In this document: positions 45,151 through 56,239 of the stretch, piece after piece
Position numbering within the stretch: position 1 is the stretch's first letter
Layout: every line of letters starts with the position of its first letter
NCBI RefSeq assembly: GCF_022605725.1
Contig: NC_065554.1
Location: forward strand, 13,039,100 to 13,103,099
DNA: 64,000 nt
Source of the DNA: Anthonomus grandis grandis
Taxonomy: Eukaryota; Arthropoda; Insecta; Coleoptera; Curculionidae
Direction: 5' to 3'
Position numbers and translations under genes: made by a program
Notes under the pieces: model-generated
Databases searched by the model: none
What the model was told of the DNA's origin: nothing
What the model saw: only the letters and a program-made list of their open reading frames with translations

Positions 45151-45892
45151 TGTACCGGGTGGCCAACTAAGAATGGACGTCGGCGATATCTCAGGCCCTA
45201 ATAGTCGTAACGCCTTGAAAAAAAATATTTTTTAATAAAAGTGGCCAAAAAAAATGCTGGAAATTATTTTAAAGTTCATTGGTCAACCGCTAGAGGGCGC
45301 CACAGCTTCTTTAAATCTTAAAATTGCATTTTTGCCAAAAAACCTCCAATAGCGTACACCTCAAAATATTCTAGGAAGATTTCCTCATAAAAAAGTTACT
45401 ACAAAAATTTCTGTCAGTTGTCAAATAAAGTGGTGGGGGGCGTTTTTAGCTTGAATAAAGAAAACAGGTGAAAATCAGCTATGACTGGACCGATTTTTTT
45501 TAAACATATTTTTTTTTAAGTCTATTGTAAAAAAAAATTCAAATTACATTTCCTAAAATTTGCTAGAGGGCGTTAACTTGTGACTAACCCTTTCTGACGG
45601 ATTATTTCAAAAAACTCAATTGCAACTATATAATTTTTTTACGTCATTAAAAGCGGGGCAGAAAACCAAAGAAACTGGTGAAAACAGCACTTCGATATCA
45701 TTTCTTAAACAAAAGTTATTAAAAAAAAGTGTCCATTCGAAAATAAAAATTACAAAAAGTGCTATAAACTCCTATTTGCTTAGACAAACTGAATAAACTC
45801 CTTTTATATAAGTATTTTTTTAAACAAACAAACTCATAGTACTCTTTTAGAAAATTCGACCTACAGGATTGATCGTTATACGTTTATTTATA

Positions 45893-47391
45893 CAGGGTGG
45901 AAACTAAACCAAGTTGACCAAATGGGCCTATTTTGGGAGAACTGTGCATAGGAAAGTTGACTTAGTAGGCTATGGAAACAAAAGTGGCAGGTAACCATGG
46001 AAGCAAAATATGTAAATATTTCAGTTAAATGTTATTTTAGCGTCCCTTCTTGCGATTGTTAAAGCGTTTTTAAGTCTCGCTAATAACATCCAATAGTTTT
46101 CTTGTTAGTTCACCGTATTGTGAACTTTGTTTTTCCAGTTTTCCGTGTTGTTCCAGTTTTTCGTGTTGTGCCAGTTGTTCGTATTGTTCCAGTTTTTCCT
46201 GGTTTGTTCCAGTTTTTTGTGTTTTGTTCAAGTTTTTTGTTCCTTATCTTTTTATCTCTGTTTTTCGTATTGCTTTGTTTAATAATTCTTTACACAAACG
46301 AAGAGGCGTTTGACATAATAGGTACCTATTTTGAATGTATGAGAAATGCCACAGTTGCTGCAAGGGTGTATGCGCATCAGTATCCTAATAGACGCCATCC
46401 TACTGCAAAAGTTTTTCTTCGGATCATACATCGTTTGCGAACGACTGGAAACGTTCGACTGCCCGTGTTTCGGAGACAACGCAGGGGACGCACCGAAGAC
46501 AACATAATAAATGTTTCAGCCTACGTCGAGTTTAATCCTCACTTAAGTACTAGAACAATAGCGCACGACCTGGGAGTAAATCGAACTACTGTTCAGAATA
46601 TTCTTAAGGAGTACAGGTAAGTGATCTTTTGGATATTAATCTTCACTATACGCGATGAGACTTAATTTTCCTAAGGAGAGTTTATTAGGAGGTCGAATTA
46701 TCGGCCCATTTTTTTTAATAACGCACTAAATGGTGCAAATTATTTGCAGTTTTTAAGGGAGGAATTGCCAAATTTATTAGAGGATGTGCCACTTGAAATT
46801 CGCCAACGAATGATGTTCCAGCACGATGGCTGTCCAGCACATTTCGCCCGAAATGTTCGGGAGTTTTTAGATGCTACCTACCCTGGTAGATGGATAGGAT
46901 GGGGCGGTACCTTTCCATGGCCGGCTAGATCACCAGACCTAACGTGCCTGGATTTTTATTTATGGGGTCGAGTTAAAGAAATTGTTTTTGTAACAAGACC
47001 TACGACGCGACAAAATATGATTGGCCGGATTAGGGATTGCATGCAGACTCTCTCATTTGCTGAGGTAGAGACTGCAGTTTTGTCTACCGAATAAAAGATG
47101 TTTTTGTGCATAGAAAATGATGGAATGCATTTTGAGCATTTGGGGAGGCACTAAATAAATTATATGTATGACATATTATAGAGTGTTCTATTTAAAATAA
47201 GTAAGTTTTCCGGTATCATCAAAATTGTTACGTAAGTGTCAAATTATTTTGTTGTTGTATCTTTAATTGACTTTTCTATGGTATGGTATGGTGCCAAATT
47301 TTCAAAACTTTCCTATAGAACAACTATAAACTGTATGCACAGTTTTCCCAAAATAGGTCAATTTGGTCAACTTTATTAAGTTAACACCCTG
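45893..47391 (+). mobile_element. DUF4817-type DDE transposon at the palindrome centre
   Basis: The ends are CAGGGTGGAAACTAAACCAA at the left and CAGGGTGTTAACTTAATAAA (reverse complement) at the right. Both are bordered by TA (45891-45892 and 47392-47393). Both inverted repeats continue with GTTGACCAAAT and a copy of CCCAAAATAGG or its variant, about 60 bp in all. Length is 1.5 kb. Confidence 0.85.
46300..47094 (+). pseudogene. DUF4817-type DDE transposase, internally deleted
   Basis: The first frame (46102-46620) becomes meaningful near 46300: MRNATVAARVYAHQYPNRRH, the helix-turn-helix, then a second HTH-like segment, STRTIAHDLGVNRTTVQNIL. The second part (about 46690-47094) reads GRIIGPFFFNNALNGANYL, FQHDGCPAHFARNVREFLDA (second Asp), then WPARSPDLTCLDFYLWGRVK (last Asp, 41 residues further by my count). 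The region carrying the first catalytic Asp between the HTH and GRIIGPF is missing, so it cannot be active. Confidence 0.85.
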
Positions 47392-48150
47392 TATAAATAA
47401 ACGTATAACGATCAATCTATATCTCGGATTTTCTAAAACACTACTGAGTTTGTTTTTTTTTTTTAAATACTTAGTTAATACGAGTTTATTCAGCTTGTCT
47501 AAGCAAATAGTAATTTATGGCCATTTTTATCACTTTTATTTTCTAATGGACACTATTTTGTTAATAAGTTTAGTTTAACAAGTGATATCGAAGTGCCGTT
47601 TTAACCAATTTCTTTGGTTTTCTTCCCCGCTTTTAATGACGTAAAAAAATATATATAGTTGCATTTGAGTTTTTTGAAATAATGCGTCAGAAAGGGTTAG
47701 TCACAAGTCAAAGCCCTCTAGCGGATTTTAGGAAAAGTAATTGGATTTTCTTTTGGTTGAAAAAATAAGACAACAATAGACTTAAAAAAAATATGTTTAA
47801 AAAAATCGGTCCAGTCATAGCTGATTTTCAGCTGTATTCTTTATTCAAGCTAAGAACGCCCCCCACCACTTTATTTGACAACTGACAGAAATTTTTGTAG
47901 ACACGTTTTTGTGAGGAAATCTTAGAATATTAATATAATATTTTGAGGTGTACGTTATTGGAGGTTTTTTGGCAAAAATGCAATTTTAAGATTTAAAGAA
48001 GCTATGGCGCCCTCTAGCGGTTGACCAATGAACTTCAAAATAATTTCCAGCATTTTTTTGGCCACTTTTATTCCAACATTTTTTTTTCAAGGCGCTACGA
48101 CTATTAGGGCCTGAGATATCGCCGACATCCATTCTTAGTTGGCTACCCGG

Positions 48151-48911
48151 TACATTTTCCAAATTGCTCGAGAAGTTACCTAAAATACAAATGATTAGAT
48201 TTATAGAAAAGCAGCTTTCAAAAAGGAGTAGCACATCGGAAACTACCCAAAAATCTCCAAAATAAACAAAAATATGTATTGGTTTATTTTGTTGACCTAC
48301 AGAAAGCCTTTGCGCTTATGCGTATACTAAATTGTAGGTAAATCCGCTAAACCATTAACTTTATAATTCTATACAAAATAATACCATCTACAGAATAAAA
48401 AAATATTTATAAGCTGCACAATAAAAAAAATTGGCACGCTTATGTATTATGTGATGTTAAGGCCAATGTCGGTTCCTATTCATCGGCATGGTCCACTTAT
48501 CCTAGCAAGTAGACAAAATAACCTGTTAGATGAGGTCAGGGTGAATGCCAAGGTCGAAATCTTCTCCTAATTTTTTCTAACTCTCATTCACACACACAAA
48601 CAGACCGATTACCCGGTGTTAATAGTGAAGAAATTGTTCAGCGGTCAATTGGTCTTGACTTACTGTATTTTATTAGTTGCAGTTTTGAGATTTAAATATT
48701 TACATTATTAATTTGTTCTGTTCATTGTGGAGACCTTTAGGTACTAGTTTATTTAAATTTACTGTGATGAAGTAAGATCATTATGAAATATATGCAGTTG
48801 GTTTAAAAAGAAATCTTGTGTACGTCGTTTTTTTTTAATTTTTCTTGTTCTGAATTGTATATCAATTATTTCTTCAATTATTATTCATTTCTTTTGTATT
48901 TGCTTATATCT
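48151..48911 (+). pseudogene. Gap with a small RTE-like reverse-transcriptase scrap
   Basis: Near 48280-48350 the plus strand reads FVDLQKAFALM or similar, the first-Asp motif of a reverse transcriptase, then decays. The remainder to 48911 holds nothing recognisable. Confidence 0.45.
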
Positions 48912-49161
48912 TTAAAAGAGCTATAAAATTTCCAGACATATAATATCCTAACTTTAACTTTCAAATTATTAACTTTCACTTACAAAACCCTATAAACAGG
49001 TTAAACCCGTTCTGGTATTATTAATTTCAAAATATTACGTATACCTCGTTTTTAATTATGCACCTCTAAAAAAACATCTTTCGATACAAGATACGATTTA
49101 TATTTAACGCCTTAATAATAATTAGTACCACAATTTTTGCAAAAAATAATTTACAATTCTA
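48912..49161 (+). repeat. Direct repeat, copy 1 (250 bp)
   Basis: It shares long identical runs with 50708-50957, for example AACAGGTTAAACCCGTTCTG and ACGCCTTAATAATAATTAGT. It lies upstream of the mariner copy. It has no TG...CA ends, so it is not an ordinary LTR. Confidence 0.85.
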
Positions 49162-49248
49162 AAGCCTACTTCGGAACTCTATTAACAAAAATTTTTATGT
49201 TTTTTTTATTCTTGTATAATTCATAGGAGCTAAAGCATTTTCTAAGTA

Positions 49249-50535
49249 CGAGGACGGGTCAATAAGTCCGTGACTTTTTGGATAAAAGACAGGTTTTTAT
49301 ATAAAAAGTTATTTTATTTTTCAACATAGTCTTCTTTGAGTTCTATACACTTAGTCCAACGTTTTTCCAATTTTTTTGTCCCTTCGGAAAAATATGATTT
49401 GTCGAGGTCATCAAAATAGGCATTTGTTTGAGAAATGATTTCGTCGTTGGAGTCAAATCTCTTTCCGCCGAACCATTTCTTTAAGTTTGGGAATAGGAAA
49501 TAGTCACTGGGGGCTAAATCTGGAGAATAGGGTGGATGAGGAAGTAACTCGTAACCTAATTCATGGATTTTTGCCATGGAAACTGCACATGTGTGGACCC
49601 TTGCATTGTCCTGGTGGAAAAGAACTTTTTTTTTGGCCAAATGTGGTCTTTTTTCTTTCAGTTCCTCATTGAATCTATCCAATAAGTTGGTATAATATTC
49701 TCCATTGATTGTTTTCCCCTTTTGAAGATAGTCAATGTGGATTATACCGCGTGCATCCCAAAAAACGGTCGCCATGACTTTATTGGCTGACAAACCCACA
49801 TTTGCCTTCTTGGGCGTCGATTCACCCCGAGAAATCCACTGTTTTGACTGCTGTTTGGTCTCCGGCGTGTTGTGGTGGATCCACGTTTCGTCCACGGTGA
49901 CGAAACGACGCAAAAATGCGTCCATATTGCGGTTGAATAACGCCAAACACTCCTGGGAAATTGTCACACGGTTGCGTTTGTGGTCGATTGTGAGCAAACG
50001 CGGCACCCATCTTGCGGAAAGCTTTCTCATACCCAAATGATCATTCAAAATTGGAACTACTGAACCATGTGAGAGGCTTCCACAATCTCTCTCACTTTCA
50101 ATCTCCGATCGGCTAAAACCATATAGTGAATATTTTCGATTGTTTTGGATGTAGAGACCTCGACTGGGCGTCCAGAACGTTCGGCATCTTCCGTGCTTGT
50201 ACGGCCAAATCGAAATTCAGTAAACCACTTCTTTACCATGGAAATGGAAGGTGCAGAGTCCCCATAATATTTATCAAGCTTAGCCTTGATTTGAGTGATG
50301 GGTTTTTTCCGTAAAAAATAATGCTTAATAAACACACGAAATTCACTTTTTCCATTTTCTTCTCAAAACGAGTGGTAGTCTGCTATCAACAGCTATCAAA
50401 CACAAACTAAATGACGCAGCTTGTTCAAATTTTGACAGGCGTCAACTGACAGTTCTCTGTTGACAGGAGCAGAGTTGCCATTTCCATTAAAGGGCGGGAA
50501 ATTCAAAAAGTCACGGACTTATTGACCCGCCCTCG
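49249..50535 (-). mobile_element. Full-length mariner element
   Basis: The element is 1287 bp with TA on both sides (49247-49248 and 50536-50537). The inverted repeats of about 30 bp begin CGAGGACGGGTCAATAAGTC (left) and CGAGGGCGGGTCAATAAGTC (right, reverse complement). Length and repeat size are normal for mariner. Confidence 0.94.
49314..50355 (-). pseudogene. Mariner transposase (DD34D), two frameshifts
   Basis: The start is ATG at 50355-50353 (MEKVNF); one base is missing soon after. The main frame then gives VFIKHYFLRKKPITQIKAKL and the HTH (SISMVKKWFTEFRFGRTS). A second frame change near 50055 leads to DHLGMRKLSARWVPRLLT. The catalytic triad is intact: TVDETWIHH, HQDNARVHT and YSPDLAPSDYFLF, with 34 residues between the last two Asp (counted). 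The last 244 codons (49314-50048) are unbroken. Only two small indels disable it, so it is a relatively recent insertion. Confidence 0.94.
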
Positions 50536-50554
50536 TATTTATATGTATGTATAT

Positions 50555-50700
50555 TGTATGTACGTCCGCGGGACGTAATTAATGTACGTACGAACTACAT
50601 ATCCAAAAGTACGTACTAAATACGTTATTTTTATAACAATGGACAAATGGACGTAAATATGACATAAACAATTACGTACCCAGGACGTATGATGCTGTTT
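50555..50700. repeat. Cluster of GGACGTA/TACGTCC palindromic motifs
   Basis: The segment contains TACGTCCGCGGGACGTAA, GTACGTACG, AGTACGTACT, GGACGTAA and TACGTACCCAGGACGTA. CpG-containing GTACGT steps are frequent in a CpG-poor surrounding. It may be a foldback or satellite fragment. Not recognised. Confidence 0.55.
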
Positions 50701-50707
50701 GGATACT

Positions 50708-50957
50708 TAAGAGGGCTATAAAATTTCCAGAAATATAATATCCTAACTTTAACTTTTAAATTATTAACTTTCACTTGCAAAACCCTATAAACAGGTTAAA
50801 CCCGTTCTGGTATTATTAATTTTAAAATATTACGTATGCGTCATTTTTGGTGATGCACCTCTAAAAAAACATCTTTTGATGCAAGATACAAATTATAATT
50901 AACGCCTTAATAATAATTAGTAGCATATTTTTGGAAAAAATAATTTACAGTTCTAAA
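50708..50957 (+). repeat. Direct repeat, copy 2 (250 bp)
   Basis: Second copy of the repeat at 48912-49161, same orientation, 1.8 kb apart, with scattered substitutions. It follows the mariner copy and the GGACGTA cluster. Confidence 0.85.
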
Positions 50958-51727
50958 AAAAGGCCAATTTTCTAACTCAATATCATTCAAAAAAAATAAA
51001 AATCAAGTAATTTCAATCACCTAATTTCAAAGAAAGCCCTTTGAAATTAGGTGTATTTATCGCTCATTGCCATTTAATCATTTTAAGGAAGTAGAAGGTT
51101 AAAAGGGAATAGGTCTGCATAATATTATATATGTATGTAAGAATGTACATCTAAATTTTTTATAAACCAATACTTTTTTTTAACAAATATTTTATTTAAT
51201 TTTAATGGATTTTAGATACTTTAAAAAATTGATGGATTAAAGAAAATTAGGATAACACAAATCCTATAATTCAATTTTAATCCTATCCGCAAAAAAACAG
51301 GTCGACGAGCTAGGTCTCTCAATTAAATTTGAATTCTAATTATTTTAAGCAGTCGCCCTTAACCCATATATTTAATAAATGGCGAAATATCTAAGGACGG
51401 AAGGAATAAAAATCTGCCCAATTTATTTTAATGTCCCCAATAGACTTATATTATTGTATTAAGTGCATTTTTCTTTTAATGCAATTTACTGCAAGTTGTT
51501 ATTAAAGTTTTTGGGAATTGGGTCATCCCGTCTGATGCAAGTGTTAAATAGCAATTTGGATAAGCTTTTAAATGTTTTTAACAAGCTATTGAAAGTATAT
51601 GCGGGTAAAGTTCGTTTTTGCGAAGCTTTTGAATGTATCAAAAACAATTTTTAATGGTAATAATACTTTAACTATCTAATTATTTACTTCTAAGCATTCT
51701 TGCTACGAATATTTGAAAAATATTTTC
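50958..51727. other. Unassigned AT-rich stretch
   Basis: No feature supported. An inverted pair around CCTAATTTCAAAG / CTTTGAAATTAGG near 51022-51052 forms a short hairpin. Confidence 0.35.
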
Positions 51728-52579
51728 TTAATTATTACTTTTAGAAAAGCCTTTGGTTGCATTTTGAATAGTGGCAGCTTTTCCATATGCTTCAGTAAGT
51801 AAGGCACCTATTTGAAATTGCGTTACAACTCTGCCTGGGTGTGCCTTAAGCCACTTGGTTATAGCTTGATCGAAATAGGTTTTTAAGGGCTGGTGGGATA
51901 AAATTACCATTGGAACTCATGCAGCAAACAACGGTTACATGGGATCACCTTTCAGCACTGGTTATGGCTCCTACTTGCTTACGACCTGTTGTTGCAAATA
52001 TTTTTTGAGGCTTTTGCACAGTAGAGAGTGCTGATTCATCGACGTTATATATGTTAAGTGGGTTGATATTTTCTTTTTTAATCACCTTTTCTAGAATCTC
52101 AAAAAAACGAGCAACTTGTGGTTTGTTGAAAGCCTGGGCTCTAGCAGCAGATGTCGCCTCTGGCTTACGTAATGCTATATCCGGATTTCTTCTTCGGAAT
52201 TCTCGCAGCCAATCTTTTCCTGCTGTTTTCTTCTCACGGTTAAAGTTGTGTTGAATGCCATTTTTAAAAGCTAAATGGTAGGCCAAGCTTAACACATCCT
52301 TCCTTGTGAGTCCAAAAAATCTGGACTCTAGAAGTTTTAGATGTTCAACTAACTGCCGTTCTACTTCTGGTGGAAAAGTAGGCTTTAATCTACTGATGCG
52401 TTTTTCCCCCTCCTTATTGTTATTAAAGCATGTCTTCATAGGGTTGCTTGTGGTACCCCGCAAGTCTTAGATGCCTTTAACCAGCCCATTTCACCATTAT
52501 TGACCGCTTCTATGGCTTTTAACATCGAATCTGTACTCCATGACTGCCTATTTGTCTTTCTTTCGTACAATCGGGGCAT
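51728..52579 (-). pseudogene. pogo/Tigger-type transposase, internal deletion
   Basis: The start is ATG at 52579 (MPRLYERKT). The Psq-type HTH reads LKAIEAVNNGEMGWLKASKT and CGVPQATL. After a frame change, 51945-52463 gives the CENP-B-like helix domain (LTRKDVLSLAYHLAFKNGIQ, GKDWLREFRRRNPD) and NPLNIYNVDESALS with the first catalytic Asp. SAER is followed by TGA, then HVTVVCCMSSNGNFIPPA. The coding then jumps to LKTYFDQAITKWLKAHPGR near the C-terminus, so the part with the second and third Asp is deleted. Confidence 0.9.
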
Positions 52580-53182
52580 GACTCTCTGCAATAACAAAAA
52601 AAAATTATTTCTATAAGTCGGGCAAAATGACATACTATGTCATTTCAGCCGACAACGCACTATGCCATTTTACACGACTAGAGAAAGCAAAAAAAATATT
52701 TTTTCTAATATTTGCCTTATTCCTCTTATAAATCTCTTATTACTAAATGTTAAAAAAAAATAGTTTAAATAATCAGTTAAAATAAAACAACTTACCTAGC
52801 GAAATGTTGTCTAGTATTATAACCAAATTAAACAAAGCGCGAAAAATATTTTTGCACCACAAATTTTGAAATATCGAGCGTACACCTCCGTTAGTGAGCA
52901 GAGACAAACTGAAGTGGTTGGAACCTGTTGGGTAAATAATTTATGATCTAATTTAGGGCATGCGTATATTCTTACGACGTTAGCAAGTTACATATAATAA
53001 GTATGTCATTTTACCCCACTATGTCGTTTTGTACACCTTTCTCCTAGTGATAAAAAACCTGTGGGTGTAAAACAGTGTTATAAGTTACATGAAATACTAT
53101 GAAATATTTTAGGTATGACAATTTTGCAATTTTTCTAAAAAAGTTCTACAAAAATAGACCAAACAGCTACCGTAGTAACAAT
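52580..53182. other. Unassigned, probable 5' flank of the pogo copy
   Basis: ACTATGTCATTT / CTATGCCATTTTACAC at 52635-52675 and TATGTCATTTTACCCCACTA at about 53000 are repeated variants. They are possibly sub-terminal repeats of the pogo element. No ends could be fixed. Confidence 0.35.
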
Positions 53183-53206
53183 AATATATATATATATATA
53201 TATATA
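53183..53206. repeat. AT dinucleotide microsatellite
   Basis: About twelve TA units, directly before TACAGGATAAATCATTAAG, a possible element tip. Confidence 0.9.
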
Positions 53207-53499
53207 CAGGATAAATCATTAAGAATGGGCAATCAAGATTTTTTAACGAATGATGAATAAGAGAATAGAATTTTAACTTTACCAATAATGTTTTATTTAT
53301 GAATAAAGTATATTATATAAATCAGCGATTCCGAATTTTCTTAATCAATATATTTATGAGGATGAAAATCTACATGCTATTAAGGTTAAACATTCTCAAC
53401 GAAGTCCTGTAATTTTTTCTGATTTTCAAGATTATTATGGGAAATTTATTTTATTTATCTATAAATTGCGTTGTAGATTTACGACAAAAGTTAGCTGTA

Positions 53500-53745
53500 A
53501 AATCTATATGAGAGACATGTGGCTTATGCACCATGGGGCATCATCAGATTTTGCAATAATGTTGAAACTTTTTAAACCTGAGTACTACTAAACCAATGCA
53601 CTGATGGTAGAGAAAATTGTTAATTGACCACCAGGATCTCCAGATTAAATCCATTGATTTATTCTGAAAAAAGGCATTATGACAGTGATTTACAGTAAAA
53701 CACCAGATAAAGCAGAAGAACTATAAATACTTATTCAAGATGCAT
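53500..53745 (+). pseudogene. DDE transposase relic, DUF4817-like C-terminus
   Basis: The plus strand reads MRDMWLMHHGASSDFAIMLK (second Asp changed to His) and, after stops, PPGSPD, then ILKKGIMTVIYSKTPDKAEE. This has the order of the 'WPPRSPDLNPLDF.LWG..K..VY..TP.' end of this family. The TIR-like tip at 53205 (ACAGGATAAATCATTAAGAA) may be its left end. Confidence 0.65.
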
Positions 53746-54259
53746 TAGATTAAGAGTGATGAACTGCAAGAAGGGTGTTTTAATTTTTTCGTCGTGTGAA
53801 TATTTGTGTTTGTGACAATGGTGGACATTTTGAGCAGTTATTGCGATAGTGCAATTTATTTATGTTTATGATTTAGTGCTTTTTTTCCTCTCTGTAAATT
53901 ATGCAAAAACCCTTAGAGGAATTAAGTCTTGTCAAGGGTACCTTTATTATAGAAAATGAGTAAGTTAATTTGAATTTTGCACCTAAACTCCTTTTATTAG
54001 CGTAACAATCTGAAACAAGCCTTATAATATTAAAAGCCCCAGGTTCAATATTTATACAATTATAATTGTGACATAATTTTTTTTGTACCAATGCACCAAA
54101 TTTTAGCAAAATATTATAAGCAGTTTTTGAATTGGTCAAGAACAATTTCATTTCAGCGCCATCTAAGGCCCAAACTAAGCAACTTTGTACTAATGTAAGC
54201 TTACTTAAATCAACTAATTTTCGTCTCAATAATATATGGTAAGGTTTTGTAAATACTTT
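53746..54259. other. Unassigned AT-rich stretch
   Basis: The minus-strand frame at 53873-54229 (118 codons) shows no domain I recognise. It is not called as a gene. Confidence 0.3.
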
Positions 54260-54420
54260 TTACGTTTATATGTTGACCTTTTCAATTCTTTCCGATCTGT
54301 TTTCTTGGAATCGGTCTTTAAAGACCTCCAAAAAAAATAATCCAACAAGACTCAAATCCCGAAAACAGGGTGGGCAATTCACAGATGCTTCGTTTCTTCT
54401 TTGGATTTATCTGGATAGTG
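54260..54420 (-). pseudogene. Possible DDE transposase scrap
   Basis: The minus strand around 54300-54400 can be read as remnants of the 'SPDLSPLDYFFW.SLK' box (LLDYFFWRSLKTDSKKTD). It resembles the relic at 5940-6090. Decay makes this tentative. Confidence 0.4.
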
Positions 54421-56239
54421 TTCCAAATTTTAGTGATTTTTAGTTTTACATGTGTCGCAACGATTTAAAAATCTTGACACATTTGCGGCATAGCATATTC
54501 ATCCATATCCACAGAACTGTATCTTTTATCAATTTTATGAGAAATAATTCAAACTTTGATAAATAAAAAATTATATATAATAACAAACGGTGTAGTCTAA
54601 TAGAAATATTTAAACAAATCTATGTCCCAAAACTTTTCTTCTTAAAATCATCTTAGGACTCATACCTTTGAGCCTCAGAATCCTATTCTCAAATATTCTG
54701 TATATTCTTATAAACATGTCCACGTTTGTTAAAATCTATAACTTAGCAATTTCAAAGTCAAAACGCTACAAACCAGCATCTATTTCCGCAAAATGTACAG
54801 AAAGGCATTTCGTAATATTTCCTCATAAATTTTTGGACCGCCTCGTATACATACGTATTCACAATAATTAATAACACCCGTTTATGGTTTACTCGAACAT
54901 TAAAGGCGCCAGAAATTTTAAACAAAATATTAAGGGTAAAATAATATGAACCTCGAATTTGCCTAAAAGTCACGTAGTTCTCATATAACGCAGGTGGATA
55001 ACATTTCTATATTATTATGGGAATTTATAATGCTAGTGGGAGGTAAACGATTTTCTCATATATTATTTAAAATTACAAGTCAATTTTTTAATAATAAGAG
55101 TAATTAATATAATGGAAGCAAATTAACTATTACAATATCACATTTATATTTATATCATATATTTTTTTCATTTACATAACGCATTATTATTACGGAAAAC
55201 AGGTAGGCATTAGCTGTGGTTATAATAAGTAAAGCACAGATTGATAGGATCAGCTGACTGGCGCCTAGTTGGTATTTATTTAAAAAACGATATAATTACA
55301 CCTCATATTAAGAAAAAATATTACATTAAGAATACGTTATTAGCAATATTACGCTCTATTTATAAACTATAATAACTGGTGTATCAAACGAACTAGAAAA
55401 GTTAATTAATTTCTATTTCACTTCTTTTGTTATTTATTTTGATAGACCTTTTATATATTTAGTTATGTGTTTATTAAATTAAAAACAATAGCTTGGGAGG
55501 CCAGTGGTAGTATGTCAATACAAATACAATTAATAATATCTATAGAGAATACTAAAAAACGATTACTATTTCGTTTACTACCTATACTATTACCTACTTA
55601 TCTTAGACCAACGGAATAAAAGAAGAAAAACAGCCTATTAGTGTAAATAAGCTTTTTTATTAATAAAATTATTATCTTTTGATTTATGTAAAAATATACA
55701 GAGAATTCCATTTAACAAAAGTAAATTTTTCACATTTTCTTGAAAACGCGATGTGCAATTTTTATTTCTGTTTTCACCATTTTAATCAACAGAAAAAATC
55801 CTACTAGTTTGCTGATTTAACCGACCCTCTATCTTAAATATTAACAAAAATACCAATAATGCTCACTTAATCGGTTGTATATTCGACTGACCATGGTTCC
55901 GGAAGATTTGCTGACCTTCCACGCGTCTCCAGAGACGTCGTGCGGTTTGCTCGCTTGCCATACTCGCAATACTTATATTCCTGCTTTAGGAATATTGCCA
56001 AACAAGCTAGAATTAACTAGCGAGAAAATGAAAATACATAAACATAGACCTATTATATTATTGAAAAAAGAGATCCACTGTCTTAAAAATCATTGAAATA
56101 GGATTTTTAGCAAGACGAAAAAATTTTATTAATACAAATAGTGTTCATGAACCTAAAATTTCGATATTAAAAACTTAGTTTAAGTTTAGGGAACTACTAC
56201 CTAACCAACCACATGTTTGTGATTAAGTCAGATCTTCTA
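54421..56239. other. AT-rich stretch without a recognised gene
   Basis: Small frames at 54668-54871 and 55875-56096 have no domain. The only structure seen is the dispersed repeat copy at 55885-55960. Confidence 0.35.
55885..55960. repeat. Dispersed repeat, copy B
   Basis: It shares TCGTGCGGTTTGCTCGCTTG-like sequence and the surrounding 65 bp with 40210-40295. Unknown family. Confidence 0.5.

Larger units (their letters stand above)
45155..48150. mobile_element. 3-kb palindromic element with TA target duplication
   Basis: The left end CCGGGTGGCCAACTAAGAAT (45155) and right end (reverse complement CCGGGTAGCCAACTAAGAAT, ending 48150) are flanked by TA. The left arm (45155-45890) and right arm (47394-48150) are inverted copies along almost their whole 740-760 bp. 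They share segments such as CTAATAGTCGTA and CGCTAGAGGGCG (or its complement). A transposase element occupies the exact centre. Either this is one transposon with giant inverted repeats, or an element inserted in the middle of a palindrome. Confidence 0.85.

Noticed and set aside
48912..50957. Reading the two 250-bp direct repeats as LTRs of a retrotransposon
   Set aside because: There are no TG...CA termini, no primer-binding site or polypurine tract, and the interval holds only a mariner on the opposite strand.
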